The position numbers were made by a program, and so were the translations under genes. The notes beneath the pieces are model-generated. The model was not told the DNA's origin, did not search any database, and saw only the letters and a list, made by a program, of their open reading frames with translations. Source: Woeseiaceae bacterium (GTDB lineage: Bacteria; Pseudomonadota; Gammaproteobacteria; Steroidobacterales; Woeseiaceae). Taken from it: a DNA stretch of 44,275 nucleotides. The stretch spans positions 1-44,275 of the forward strand of contig JAOIZZ010000011.1 of the NCBI GenBank assembly GCA_028227395.1, in the 5' to 3' direction. Shown in pieces: positions 24,982 to 33,339 of this stretch. Within the stretch, counting starts at the first letter, position 1; each line of letters opens with the position of its first letter.

Positions 24982-25965
24982 ATGGAAAATCAAAAAAATA
25001 TTCCCTCAATTGATCTTGGTTTATTTAATTCCGATACCGCCAGATCTAGAATTGAAACAGGTCAATTGGTCGATGACATCTGTCGTCAAATAGGTTTTCT
25101 AAAAATAAAAAATCATGGTATCCCTAAAGTAGTCATCAATAATGCATGGAATGCTGCTGAGAATTTCTTTTCTCTACCTGAAAAAGAGAAAAATAAATAC
25201 AAACCTAAGATTGCGAATTCCCCCAGAGGTTATTTTCCTATGCAATCCGAAACTTTAACAAAATCCAGAGGAGTTGAAACACCACCCGACCTTAAAGAGG
25301 CATTTAGTTGTGGCTCAGAAGGCATTCAACAAAACAAGAAAGACAATTTAGATTTTTTTTATGGTAACAATATATGGCCAAATGAACCAAAAAACTTCAA
25401 AGATGTTTGGCAGCAATATTATCAAGCTATGGAAAAACTAAGTCTGAATATTATGGGTTTGTTCGCTGTATCGCTAGGGCTTAAATCAGACTATTTTAAT
25501 GATTTTTATACCAATCATATTAGTGCATTAAGAGCATTAAATTACCCATCGACAAACAATGTTCTTCTACCAGATCAACAACGTGCAGGGGCGCATACAG
25601 ATTATGGTAGTTTGACTATCCTTCTTCCTGATCATAATGTGGGTGGACTTGAAGTAAAGCATCCAAATGAAGAATGGATACCAATAGAGGCAGATGAAGA
25701 TACTTTCATAATCAATATTGGCGATATGATGGCACGATGGACAAATGATCGATGGGTATCAACACTTCATCGTGTTGTAACACCCAATACTTCTGAGAAA
25801 AAAATCATTTCAAGAAGACAGTCAATTGCTTTTTTTCAAAACCCAAATTTTGATGCAAAGATTAATTGTCTCCCAACTTGTTTAGAAGAAAGCACTACAC
25901 CAAAATATTCATGTATCGAAGCTGGTCAATATTTAATGGATCGCTTTCACGCAACCATAAAATAA
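24982..25965 (+). CDS. 2-oxoglutarate/Fe(II) oxygenase, isopenicillin N synthase family
   Basis: The 327-residue protein has the N-terminal DIOX_N region (IPSIDLGLF, IGFLKIKNHGIP) and a double-stranded beta-helix core. The iron triad is complete: His205 and Asp207 in AHTDYGSLTIL and His263 in TLHRVVTP. Arg279 and Ser281 form the R-x-S motif that binds the 2-oxoglutarate carboxylate. It starts 12 bases after psuG and ends the operon. Known relatives that act on nucleobases and nucleosides (thymine 7-hydroxylase, pyrimidine deoxynucleoside 2'-dioxygenase) belong to the same superfamily, so oxidation of a modified pyrimidine or nucleoside is a plausible role from context only. Family call is firm, substrate unknown. 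Confidence 0.88.
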   Translation: MENQKNIPSIDLGLFNSDTARSRIETGQLVDDICRQIGFLKIKNHGIPKVVINNAWNAAENFFSLPEKEKNKYKPKIANSPRGYFPMQSETLTKSRGVETPPDLKEAFSCGSEGIQQNKKDNLDFFYGNNIWPNEPKNFKDVWQQYYQAMEKLSLNIMGLFAVSLGLKSDYFNDFYTNHISALRALNYPSTNNVLLPDQQRAGAHTDYGSLTILLPDHNVGGLEVKHPNEEWIPIEADEDTFIINIGDMMARWTNDRWVSTLHRVVTPNTSEKKIISRRQSIAFFQNPNFDAKINCLPTCLEESTTPKYSCIEAGQYLMDRFHATIK

Positions 25966-26021
25966 AGAAATAATTTTAATGTATAAATAAATTTGTTCTA
26001 AAGTAAATTTATACTATGTAT

Positions 26022-27200
26022 CTAAGCTGGGTTGGTCAGTATTTTTGGTGCATACAAACTCAATCTTTTATACATAAATAGGTATACAAGAACACTTAAT
26101 GCCGTTGTTAATGCGCACATCAGAAATACGCCACTGTATCCATACTGAGCACCCAAAATTGAAGCCGCTATATTGGGACCAACAATTTGCCCTAAACCTT
26201 GCGCACCGACAATTAATGCTGCAAACGATCCTTTATTGTCAATTGTGGCAACTGTTGACATCTGAAATACATCATTAAATATCCACAAAAAGTTAAACAT
26301 AAAGACACTTACCAGGAGATTTATGCTGGTTATTCCATTTACGAGCATACCAACAATTATAACCATCATTAACTGAGCACCAATTAACGGTTTCACTAAA
26401 CCATATTTTTTACTAAAAAATGCCGCAAACACACACCCAACTAATGTTAACAATGATGACCAAAATAGAACTCCACCCGTCCATGATTCTGAAATTCCAT
26501 AACTCAAACTGGCTAATTCTATATAAACCCAATAGGCACCAATATTGATATAACTAATAAAAATAGCCGCCATACACAACCATAAAATATAAACAGGAAT
26601 AAGTGTTTCTTTTTCAGATGAAGTTATGGTGTTGTTGTCATGATTATCGACTTTATAAGGCACTATCCATTGAATAAATAGCAAGGTGATTAAAAAACAT
26701 CCAATAAAAAACCAATAAATTCCATCCATCGATAACTGGGGCAAAACCCTTACCTCCATTGCCTGAGAAAAAGCAAAGGCAAATAGCATAAAATTATAAG
26801 CACGTGTTGGTTTAATCGTAGCACCAAGTGCTGCCACTGCTACCGCTGTATAAATACCATTACCAATTCCTGAAAGGGCTCTAAGCCATAATACAACTTC
26901 ATAATGGTCGTAGATTGTGCATAAATAGTTCGCAACAATCGTAAGAAAGATTCCTATTAATACTAGATGTCTGCGATTCATTCTTGAAATAATCAAAGCA
27001 GTGATAATGGCACCAATTGATAATCCACCCAAATCAGCTCCTGCAACTCGACCCACTTGCTCAGCAGTAAATCCGAGTTTTCCTGCCCACGCAGTACTAA
27101 TCACTGGTATACCAACCATGACGCCATAGCCAACAATTGCCATGTATAAAGATAAAGAAATAGATTGCCAGCTATCAAATTCTGTCTTGGTATTCTTCAT
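26022..27200 (-). CDS. MFS-family transporter
   Basis: The 392-residue protein has about twelve membrane segments. Basic loops such as SRMNRRH follow helix 2, where the MFS motif A is expected, and the first half contains RALSGIGNGIYTAVAVAALG, a typical helix-4 stretch. It resembles 12-TM sugar or organic-acid MFS carriers, but no subgroup is evident. AAGGGA precedes the ATG. The tRNA-Arg gene lies 31 bases upstream on the same strand with no terminator between, so both may come from one transcript. The gene converges on the psuK-psuG-oxygenase operon, which lacks its own transporter; a link is possible but unsupported. Confidence 0.85.
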   Translation of the reverse strand: MKNTKTEFDSWQSISLSLYMAIVGYGVMVGIPVISTAWAGKLGFTAEQVGRVAGADLGGLSIGAIITALIISRMNRRHLVLIGIFLTIVANYLCTIYDHYEVVLWLRALSGIGNGIYTAVAVAALGATIKPTRAYNFMLFAFAFSQAMEVRVLPQLSMDGIYWFFIGCFLITLLFIQWIVPYKVDNHDNNTITSSEKETLIPVYILWLCMAAIFISYINIGAYWVYIELASLSYGISESWTGGVLFWSSLLTLVGCVFAAFFSKKYGLVKPLIGAQLMMVIIVGMLVNGITSINLLVSVFMFNFLWIFNDVFQMSTVATIDNKGSFAALIVGAQGLGQIVGPNIAASILGAQYGYSGVFLMCALTTALSVLVYLFMYKRLSLYAPKILTNPA

Positions 27201-27231
27201 TTAAAATTCCCTTATTCTTTATAAGATAAAA

Positions 27232-27308
27232 TGGCGCGCCCGGAGAGATTCGAACTCCCGACCACCTGGTTCGAAGCCAGGTACTCTATCCAGCTGAGCT
27301 ACGGGCGC
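27232..27308 (-). tRNA. tRNA-Arg (anticodon UCG)
   Basis: The 77-base minus-strand gene folds as a complete cloverleaf. The acceptor stem GCGCCCG pairs with CGGGCGC, the D arm has GCTCAGCTGGATAGAGT, the anticodon stem CCTGG/CCAGG encloses CTTCGAA with anticodon TCG, and the T arm has GGGAG TTCGAAT CTCTC. The discriminator is G and the CCA end is encoded. It reads CGA (and by wobble other CGN) codons. Confidence 0.97.
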
Positions 27309-27357
27309 TTTTTACTTCCAATCTAGAATTTTTAACTGAAAAACAGTATACAGTAAA

Positions 27358-28752
27358 TTAAATGCCTTTCTTGGAAACTACAAAACTCTCATCATTGAAC
27401 CAAAGGCCATTGTATTTCTTTAGTATTTTTGCAGTTACCTCTAAATATCCAGCTGATTGGATAATTGGTTCTATCCGTTGGTCTTCAATTTGGTTTACAT
27501 AGACAGCGGCATTCCATGCAGCAAATAAAGTTGATGTTCCAATGCCATGCTCCAACTCATTAGGCATCACATGCATATTATATCGAATCAAGGATTTAGT
27601 ATCTGAACCTGTTAAAAAGTTATAATTTCGACTCTCTCTCCCTAGCTCATCTTTCAAAGCCCTGACAAGATCATGCCTATCAACTCCAAAAGGTCTTTCA
27701 TCTGGCCAGATTTGATTAATTAATTCTTGTGCTGGATCTGAACCAGACGATTGAACTGCCAGTAATCTTCCATGAGTGGCAAGTGCTTTAACCAATGGCG
27801 CTAATACTCTCTTGGCTTTAAATTTAGCACTTGTTTTTGCTCGCCATGGTTGAGAGGCGATAATAAAATCATAGTTGCCAAATACCTGACCCGGCTTAGG
27901 AATAACATCATTTAATAAAAACGAATGATCTTTCCTATATAAGACAAGAACTGAGGGTCTTGTGTATACTGGATTACCGGTCAATTCACTGGATTTTACC
28001 TGCCAACCATCCACCAACATTGGGTCCAATTCTCTTAATTGTTCACCGTACTGGTGTGAACAATTGCCTTCTAGAGCAACCTCATGCCAATTCAAAGCAG
28101 CGGCTAAATCAATGTTATTAGGTCTTAACCAAGGAGCTTCAGCATAATGCATATTAGTCACAACCATTACAGTTGCTGGGTGTTCCATAAAACGATCAGA
28201 TAATTTTTTCAGAGATAACCTAACATCCTCAAGACTAATTTCTTTTGCGACTACAAAGAAAGGCATAATTGGGTTACGCCTATGCAAAGCCCTCATTAGA
28301 TGCGTCAGAATCGTAGCATCACCCATACCGGCATCAAATAATCTCAAAGCTGGTGGATTTGGTTTTAGGTGAGTTAATTCTTTTGCGGCACGTTCAGCCA
28401 CTTTCCATTTTTCATTTGTAGTGTTGATGAATGATAAGTAGTTTTGCCGATTATCATAAAAACGAAGTGGTCCTTTTTTTGAAGTTTTTTCATTTTTATT
28501 TGAATTAGAGCTTATCACTGATGTTTGATCGGCAGCATCATTAAGTGCATTGAATGACTTAGTATTTTGCTGCTGGGTTATAAAGTCTCTAATTCTGGTA
28601 CTCGTAGATAAAGTAACATCCTTACCACTTTTTAACCTAGAACAAAGCTTGCCATCATTGATCGCTAATCTGCCAAACGTAGATTCAGCCATATTATTTT
28701 TACTGCAAAATAAGATGATTTCTTTCAATAAATTTTCAGATGCAGCTGGCAT
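27358..28752 (-). CDS. Putative SAM-dependent methyltransferase with N-terminal DNA-binding-like region
   Basis: The 464-residue protein has three parts. Residues 1-60 look like a small helical domain (STFGRLAINDGKLCSRLKSG) of the kind seen in phage-repressor-like helix-turn-helix folds. A polar linker (about 62-95) is rich in Asn, Ser and Lys. The rest (about 105-460) is a Rossmann-type methyltransferase: motif I is LFDAGMGDATIL near residue 140, and FIIASQPWRA near residue 290 is a possible motif IV-like region. The target is unknown. The start ATG has no clear ribosome site. It lies 49 bases upstream of the tRNA-Arg gene on the same strand, and 271 bases separate it from the SDR gene. A large region between the motifs is not recognised. 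Confidence 0.6.
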   Translation of the reverse strand: MPAASENLLKEIILFCSKNNMAESTFGRLAINDGKLCSRLKSGKDVTLSTSTRIRDFITQQQNTKSFNALNDAADQTSVISSNSNKNEKTSKKGPLRFYDNRQNYLSFINTTNEKWKVAERAAKELTHLKPNPPALRLFDAGMGDATILTHLMRALHRRNPIMPFFVVAKEISLEDVRLSLKKLSDRFMEHPATVMVVTNMHYAEAPWLRPNNIDLAAALNWHEVALEGNCSHQYGEQLRELDPMLVDGWQVKSSELTGNPVYTRPSVLVLYRKDHSFLLNDVIPKPGQVFGNYDFIIASQPWRAKTSAKFKAKRVLAPLVKALATHGRLLAVQSSGSDPAQELINQIWPDERPFGVDRHDLVRALKDELGRESRNYNFLTGSDTKSLIRYNMHVMPNELEHGIGTSTLFAAWNAAVYVNQIEDQRIEPIIQSAGYLEVTAKILKKYNGLWFNDESFVVSKKGI

Positions 28753-28811
28753 ATTTAGATTATCAATAAGTTAAATTTTGATCATACATTATATAAGCAT
28801 ATTTTCTATAT

Positions 28812-28948
28812 TTAATAGTGGGCAATTTACTATTTTAATATCCTTAAATTATCAAAATAAACTAGTAAATAGTAAATATTTTATATTTTAAACTATTGAT
28901 TTATATAATTTTATTTAATAATTACGATCTAAAATGCCCACCTATTAA
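28812..28948. repeat. Imperfect terminal inverted repeats around a 137-base AT-rich segment
   Basis: The left end TTAATAGTGGGCAATTTA (28812-28829) is an inverted copy of the right end TAAAATGCCCACCTATTAA (28930-28948), with one base difference and one extra base. The right end also forms a small hairpin, CACCT-ATTA-AGGTG. The segment fills most of the 271-base gap between the methyltransferase and SDR genes, contains no gene, and could be a decayed MITE-like element or paired regulatory sites. No target-site duplication is visible. Confidence 0.4.
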
Positions 28949-29023
28949 GGTGACTATTTTGGACATAAAATAAACCCAAAATATAATTATAATAATGTTA
29001 GATTATTAACAAATATTCAACGA

Positions 29024-29803
29024 TTAACCGGCTGCCGCAACCATTCCCCCATCTACTACAATGGTTTGTCCGCATATCCAGGATGATGCTTTTGAGCTCA
29101 AATAAATTGCCGCACCCGCAATATCATCGGGTCCCCCCATTCGTCTTATGGGTATTTTATTCAAAACCATCCTAGTCATTTCTTCATCATGCTCAATGAA
29201 TGAAGTCATTTTACTGGGGAAATATCCCGGTGCTATACCATTTATATTTATATTTTCTCTAGCGAGATCGGCACCCATATGTTTTGTTAAATGTATAACC
29301 GCAGCTTTGCTTGATGAATAAGAATAGGTTGGCATATTGGGGTGAGTAATCCCATTGATTGAGGCAATATTAATGACTCTTGATGGATCTTCTTTATTTC
29401 CCGCTGATTTAAGTAAAGGCAATAATTGCTGTGTTAAAAAAAATACAGATTTAAGATTAATATCCATCACCTTATCCCAACCATGCTCTGGAAATCCATC
29501 AATAGGAGCACTCCAACTGGTACCAGCATTATTTACAAGAATATCCATACTATTCTCGAGTCTACCGATGGTATTAACAAACTCGATAATTCCTTTGTTA
29601 CTTGATAAGTCTGACTGTAAAGCAATACATTCACCATAATGCGAAAACTCTTTGGCTTTTTCTTCTAAAGCATTTTGTTTTCTTGAGGTGATATATGTTT
29701 TTACACCATTCTCGACAAACGACTTTGCAATCATCGCACCAATTCCGGAGCTGCCTCCCGTAATGACGGCCGTTTTACCATTTAATGAAAAAAGATTATT
29801 CAT
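29024..29803 (-). CDS. SDR-family NAD(P)-dependent oxidoreductase
   Basis: The 259-residue classical short-chain dehydrogenase has the cofactor motif GGSSGIG near residue 17, NNAG near 92, the catalytic Tyr162-Ser-Ser-Ser-Lys166 and the closing GQTIVVDGGMVAAAG. Length is standard. It resembles 3-oxoacyl-ACP-reductase-like and gluconate-5-dehydrogenase-like proteins, which are not separable by eye. A GAGG site precedes the ATG. It is the last gene of a seven-gene minus-strand run and follows the class V PLP enzyme by 14 bases, which suggests they act on the same compound, with one enzyme producing a carbonyl and the other reducing it. That link is inference. Confidence 0.9.
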   Translation of the reverse strand: MNNLFSLNGKTAVITGGSSGIGAMIAKSFVENGVKTYITSRKQNALEEKAKEFSHYGECIALQSDLSSNKGIIEFVNTIGRLENSMDILVNNAGTSWSAPIDGFPEHGWDKVMDINLKSVFFLTQQLLPLLKSAGNKEDPSRVINIASINGITHPNMPTYSYSSSKAAVIHLTKHMGADLARENININGIAPGYFPSKMTSFIEHDEEMTRMVLNKIPIRRMGGPDDIAGAAIYLSSKASSWICGQTIVVDGGMVAAAG

Positions 29804-29817
29804 GATTACATCCTCAA

Positions 29818-31092
29818 TTATTTTGCGCTCAGTACTTTTTCTAATATTTTTATAAAATCTTCAATTTCTTCAGTACTGTTATAATGTACAGGCCCGATTC
29901 TCACAACCCCACCAGTATCATATAAATCTAAAGTTTTCATTATCTCTAAAGCATAACTGTGGCCGCTCCACACAAAAATATTCTCCTTAGCTAAAGCTGC
30001 TGCAATATCTGGAGATTTTTTTCCTTTGATTGTAAATGCCACTGTAGGCAACCTTCTTTTTAGAGCTTCTTTTTTAGTAATTCCTTGGATTGTTAAATGA
30101 TTAATCGTTTGCAATCCCTCAATAAGGCAATCCGTCAAAATAGTTTCATATTCAAATAAATAATTTAAAGCTGCATGAATAGATCTAGTCTGTGGTCTGA
30201 TATCTTGATTATTATCTGTATATTCTTTGGCATATTTATCGCCAACCCAGGCAAAATAATTTACAGCAGCTGAAATTCCTGCCATACCCTCATGACTCTG
30301 AGTACCGGTTTCAAAACAACTTGGAAGCTCACTAGTTGCGGGTCTGACCTTATAAGGCTCTAGAGATTTTAGTACTTCTCTTTTTCCCCATAGAATCCCC
30401 TGATGAGGACCAAAAAATTTATACGCAGAGCATATTAGAAAATCACACTCAATATCTTGAACATTAATAGCCACATGAGGAGCGAGCTGAACCGCATCTA
30501 TATAACTAAGAACTCCCATACTAGTGGCTTTTTGACAGATAGATTTTATATTATTAATTGTCCCAAGTAAGTTACTTGCTCCTCCCACACAAATAAGCTT
30601 AGTCTTTTTGGTCATTAATGTATCCAGTTCACTCAAATCAAACTCAAACGTTTCTTTGTTAAATGACAGCCATTTTATTTTTAAATTCAAATCTTTCGCC
30701 AATAATAACCATGGTGAAATATTCGCATCATGGCACATTCTAGATAAGATAATTTCATCTCCAGAAGACAAAGTTTTTCCTATTGATCGTGACATATGCA
30801 ATGTAATTGTGGTCATATTTTGACCAAAAATAATTTCATCGCTAGAACGAGCATTTAGAAAATTAGTCATAGCATTGCGTGCATCAGATAGAACCTGATC
30901 GGCACGATTTGAAGTTTCAAAACCACCCAAGATATTTGCATTGGAGTAGATCAAGCAGTCACTCATTGCTTCTACAACTTTTTGACTGACTTGAGTTCCT
31001 GCTGGATTATCAAAATATATTCTTCTCTTACCTTCATCTTTAACCGATAAGGCAGGAAACATACTACGAATTTCATCAAGATTATAATTCAT
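29818..31092 (-). CDS. Class V PLP enzyme, cysteine-desulfurase-like (VC1184-type)
   Basis: The 424-residue protein is a fold-type I class V PLP enzyme. YFDNPAGTQVSQKVVEAM near residue 28, FGQNMTTITLHMSRSIG near 90, HDANISPWL near 125, DAVQLAPH near 198 and Schiff-base Lys225 in SAYKFFGPHQG are visible. GTQSHEGMAGISAAVNYF further on is characteristic of the cysteine-desulfurase-like group named after VC1184, rather than true IscS/SufS. The usual mobile cysteine loop of desulfurases is not evident. The ATG has AAAGG upstream. It sits between a 67-residue unknown protein (36 bases upstream) and an SDR (14 bases downstream). The substrate is unknown; lyase or epimerase activity is as likely as desulfurase. 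Confidence 0.85.
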   Translation of the reverse strand: MNYNLDEIRSMFPALSVKDEGKRRIYFDNPAGTQVSQKVVEAMSDCLIYSNANILGGFETSNRADQVLSDARNAMTNFLNARSSDEIIFGQNMTTITLHMSRSIGKTLSSGDEIILSRMCHDANISPWLLLAKDLNLKIKWLSFNKETFEFDLSELDTLMTKKTKLICVGGASNLLGTINNIKSICQKATSMGVLSYIDAVQLAPHVAINVQDIECDFLICSAYKFFGPHQGILWGKREVLKSLEPYKVRPATSELPSCFETGTQSHEGMAGISAAVNYFAWVGDKYAKEYTDNNQDIRPQTRSIHAALNYLFEYETILTDCLIEGLQTINHLTIQGITKKEALKRRLPTVAFTIKGKKSPDIAAALAKENIFVWSGHSYALEIMKTLDLYDTGGVVRIGPVHYNSTEEIEDFIKILEKVLSAK

Positions 31093-31128
31093 GATTTTAC
31101 CTTTAAATTGAATTTAAAATAAAACCAT

Positions 31129-31332
31129 TCAATCATTACTGCCGCCCCATAATTCACTCTGGAAATTATCGGCTTGTTGTCGAATACGTGAATGTCGTTT
31201 ATTTAGATTTAATGAATCTGGATCACATACCTTAGCTCTTAATAACCCAAGATCAATGGCTGCATCAAAAGGATTAGCGTACCAACTTCTCCATTTGGGT
31301 AAAATTATTTCTACTTGTTCACGTAATGTCAT
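31129..31332 (-). CDS. Small conserved-looking protein of unknown function (67 aa)
   Basis: The product starts MTLREQVEIILPKWRSWYAN and ends with LWGGSND. It is soluble, rich in charged and aromatic residues (three Trp, many Arg), and has no signal peptide, membrane segment or metal motif. It is not recognised. Coding is supported by its natural amino-acid composition and its position 36 bases before the class V PLP gene in the same direction. The ATG at 31332 is preferred over a GTG two codons earlier. It lacks a ribosome site, but a TATAAA box ends eight bases before it, so a leaderless message is possible. It may be a small partner of the PLP enzyme. Confidence 0.6.
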   Translation of the reverse strand: MTLREQVEIILPKWRSWYANPFDAAIDLGLLRAKVCDPDSLNLNKRHSRIRQQADNFQSELWGGSND

Positions 31333-31340
31333 TAGCACAA

Positions 31341-31367
31341 TTTATAGTAGGGAGAGAAGCGACACAA
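31341..31367 (-). promoter_or_regulatory. Candidate promoter with leaderless start for the small protein
   Basis: On the minus strand TTGTGT (31367-31362) is followed after 15 bases by TATAAA (31346-31341), and the ATG begins eight bases later, where transcription would normally start. The spacer is short, so this is tentative. Confidence 0.25.
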
Positions 31368-31410
31368 TAGTTATTATTTAAATAATTTTTAACTTAAAAT
31401 CGAAGAATAA

Positions 31411-32256
31411 CTAATCATTACAGTAATCTAGATCCGTAACTCCAAGAGTCATGAAGTCCATGTAAGTCGATGAAGCTAAAGTTGCAAAAGCAGGCACACC
31501 AGATCTATTATGCGTGTCTGTAAATATTGCATGCTCAACATACATACTATATTTCTGACCCAATTCAAGGGTATCTGCTGGGACAATAAATTGTGACGCT
31601 CGATAAGTTAAATATCCATTCTTTTCAAACGGACGGCCGCTATGAACAATATCTTCAATTTTACAGCTATCGATTGCTACGAAAATAGGATCATCAAGTA
31701 AACCATTTTTATCAGCCTTACCTTCGGTAAATTTTGGCCACGTAATAATCAATTCTTTTGTAGAATCAATTTCATCAATAGCTATTTTGTTATTATCTTG
31801 CTTAAAAATGATTATGGGATGGGCAGGAAATGTTCTGTTTTTATAGCTCACTATACTGTTTTTAACATCGCCTTCAGATGTCATGAAACTAAAAGCATAA
31901 TCACCCATCGGATATTTTTCTTCTAGATCCTCATAGTTCTTTGTAAGGCCACTCAAATACATAACATCACCAATTTCATCCGATTCAGAATAACGATATT
32001 TAAGTTCTTCAATCACTCCATTCATTCCAGGAAATTTAATCGTGGCATTTTTAACTGAGCCACCGTCTGTTATAAATATCTCAGCAAAAAAGAGAGGTTC
32101 TAATCGTTCTAGAGATGCATTTTTAGTTTGCTGGTATCGAGATACTTTTCCTGTACCAAAAAAAGTGACATCTTTTTGTGACAATTGACTAGCATCAAAA
32201 CTACAAGCAACTAGGAAATTTGCTGCAAAAAAAATTACTAGTAATAAACGTAACAA
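31411..32256 (-). CDS. Lipoprotein of unknown function (281 aa)
   Basis: A lipobox ending FLVAC (Cys18) after a hydrophobic stretch predicts a lipoprotein. The mature part is mostly beta-rich, with alternating polar and hydrophobic segments, and contains no motif I recognise. Two cysteines (in IDSCKIED near residue 197 and DLDYCND at the end) could form a disulfide in the periplasm. It begins 11 bases after korB, so it is very likely co-transcribed with the oxidoreductase genes. The next gene is 72 bases downstream, the largest gap of the run. Its connection to 2-oxoacid oxidation is unexplained, and co-transcription may be incidental. Confidence 0.8.
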   Translation of the reverse strand: MLRLLLVIFFAANFLVACSFDASQLSQKDVTFFGTGKVSRYQQTKNASLERLEPLFFAEIFITDGGSVKNATIKFPGMNGVIEELKYRYSESDEIGDVMYLSGLTKNYEDLEEKYPMGDYAFSFMTSEGDVKNSIVSYKNRTFPAHPIIIFKQDNNKIAIDEIDSTKELIITWPKFTEGKADKNGLLDDPIFVAIDSCKIEDIVHSGRPFEKNGYLTYRASQFIVPADTLELGQKYSMYVEHAIFTDTHNRSGVPAFATLASSTYMDFMTLGVTDLDYCND

Positions 32257-32267
32257 ATTAATTCCTT

Positions 32268-33323
32268 TTACCTGAAGCGATTCATTATATTTGCTAATTC
32301 TTCGCTGCCAGGAGCGAGTTCATCATAAGGTATTTTTGATAAAGGACAATCAGAGGTTTGTGCAATTTCATGCATGTCATCGCACTCTTTATCAATATAC
32401 AAAAGACCCGTAGTTACTTCTTGTTTCTTTATACTTTCTCTCAAATAGGCATAAGCTCCAGCTCGATCGGTAGGATCATATTGTTCATCAACTCTTCGAA
32501 ATACAATTTTACTGCCATCATGTAAATATATTGGCATGGCTTCTCCTTTTTTATATTTCGCTTTAATTTCTTGGGCAGGAGGTACAAAATCAGTATCAAT
32601 AACTTGATGGTAGAATTTTCTAACATGAGAATAGCTTTTTGTAGATTCTTTGTTGTCATTAAAAGTCACGCAAGGACTGATGATATCCAACAATCCAAAC
32701 CCTTTATGCCTTATCGCAGATTTTATTAATGGAACTAATTGTTCTTTATCGCCAGAAAAACCTCGCGCTACAAAAGTTGCACCCAAGGCAATTCCCATAC
32801 TCACAGGATCAATTGGCTTTTGCTGATTAGCTGGACCTTTTTTAGCTTTACTACCAATATCAGCTGAAGCAGAATACTGACCTTTTGTTAAACCATAAAC
32901 TCCATTATTTTCAATAATATAGGTCATATTAAGATTACGACGAATAACATGAGCAAATTGCCCCATTCCAATAGACAATGAATCACCATCACCCGAAACA
33001 CCTATGTAGGTTAAGTCACGATTAGCCGCATTGGCCCCAGTTGTCACCGAAGGCATTCTTCCATGCACAGAATTAAAACCATGTGATTGGCTAACAAAAT
33101 ATGCGGGAGTTTTTGAAGAGCAACCAATGCCAGACATTTTGCCTAATGTATGTGGCTTAATATCGAGCTCAAATACAGCTTGTATGATTGCTGCAGTTAC
33201 AGAATCATGGCCACAACCCGCACATAAAGTTGACACTACCCCTTCATAATCTCGTTTAGTAAGACCAATAGAGTTCTTCGTTGCTTTTGGGTGTGATATT
33301 TTTGGTTTACCAATATAACTCAT
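32268..33323 (-). CDS. korB: 2-oxoacid:ferredoxin oxidoreductase, beta subunit
   Basis: The 351-residue protein is the thiamine-diphosphate half of the enzyme. Cys34 and Cys37 in LCAGCGHD, a further Cys68 in GIGCSSKTP and a later Cys in SPCVTFNDN match the cluster ligands of beta subunits. GDGDS (111-115) and ENNGVYGLTKGQ (from 138) form the TPP/Mg site. It joins the alpha subunit to decarboxylate a 2-oxoacid (2-oxoglutarate is the usual substrate of this type) to the acyl-CoA, reducing ferredoxin. Length and arrangement resemble the oxygen-tolerant KorAB of aerobes such as mycobacteria. AAGAGA precedes the ATG, 16 bases after korA. Pyruvate or branched 2-oxoacids cannot be excluded as substrates. 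Confidence 0.9.
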   Translation of the reverse strand: MSYIGKPKISHPKATKNSIGLTKRDYEGVVSTLCAGCGHDSVTAAIIQAVFELDIKPHTLGKMSGIGCSSKTPAYFVSQSHGFNSVHGRMPSVTTGANAANRDLTYIGVSGDGDSLSIGMGQFAHVIRRNLNMTYIIENNGVYGLTKGQYSASADIGSKAKKGPANQQKPIDPVSMGIALGATFVARGFSGDKEQLVPLIKSAIRHKGFGLLDIISPCVTFNDNKESTKSYSHVRKFYHQVIDTDFVPPAQEIKAKYKKGEAMPIYLHDGSKIVFRRVDEQYDPTDRAGAYAYLRESIKKQEVTTGLLYIDKECDDMHEIAQTSDCPLSKIPYDELAPGSEELANIMNRFR

Positions 33324-33339
33324 TTTGATCTCTTCAAGT

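Noticed and set aside
25981-26014. GTATAAAT...ATTTATAC inverted repeat between the oxygenase and MFS genes
   Set aside because: Eight A/T-only pairs with an 18-base loop and no clean T run; not convincing as a terminator or operator.
27335-27355. CTG...CAG pattern upstream of the tRNA-Arg gene resembling a LexA box
   Set aside because: The half-sites are 12 or 5 bases apart instead of the 8-10 needed, and the downstream genes are not SOS-type.
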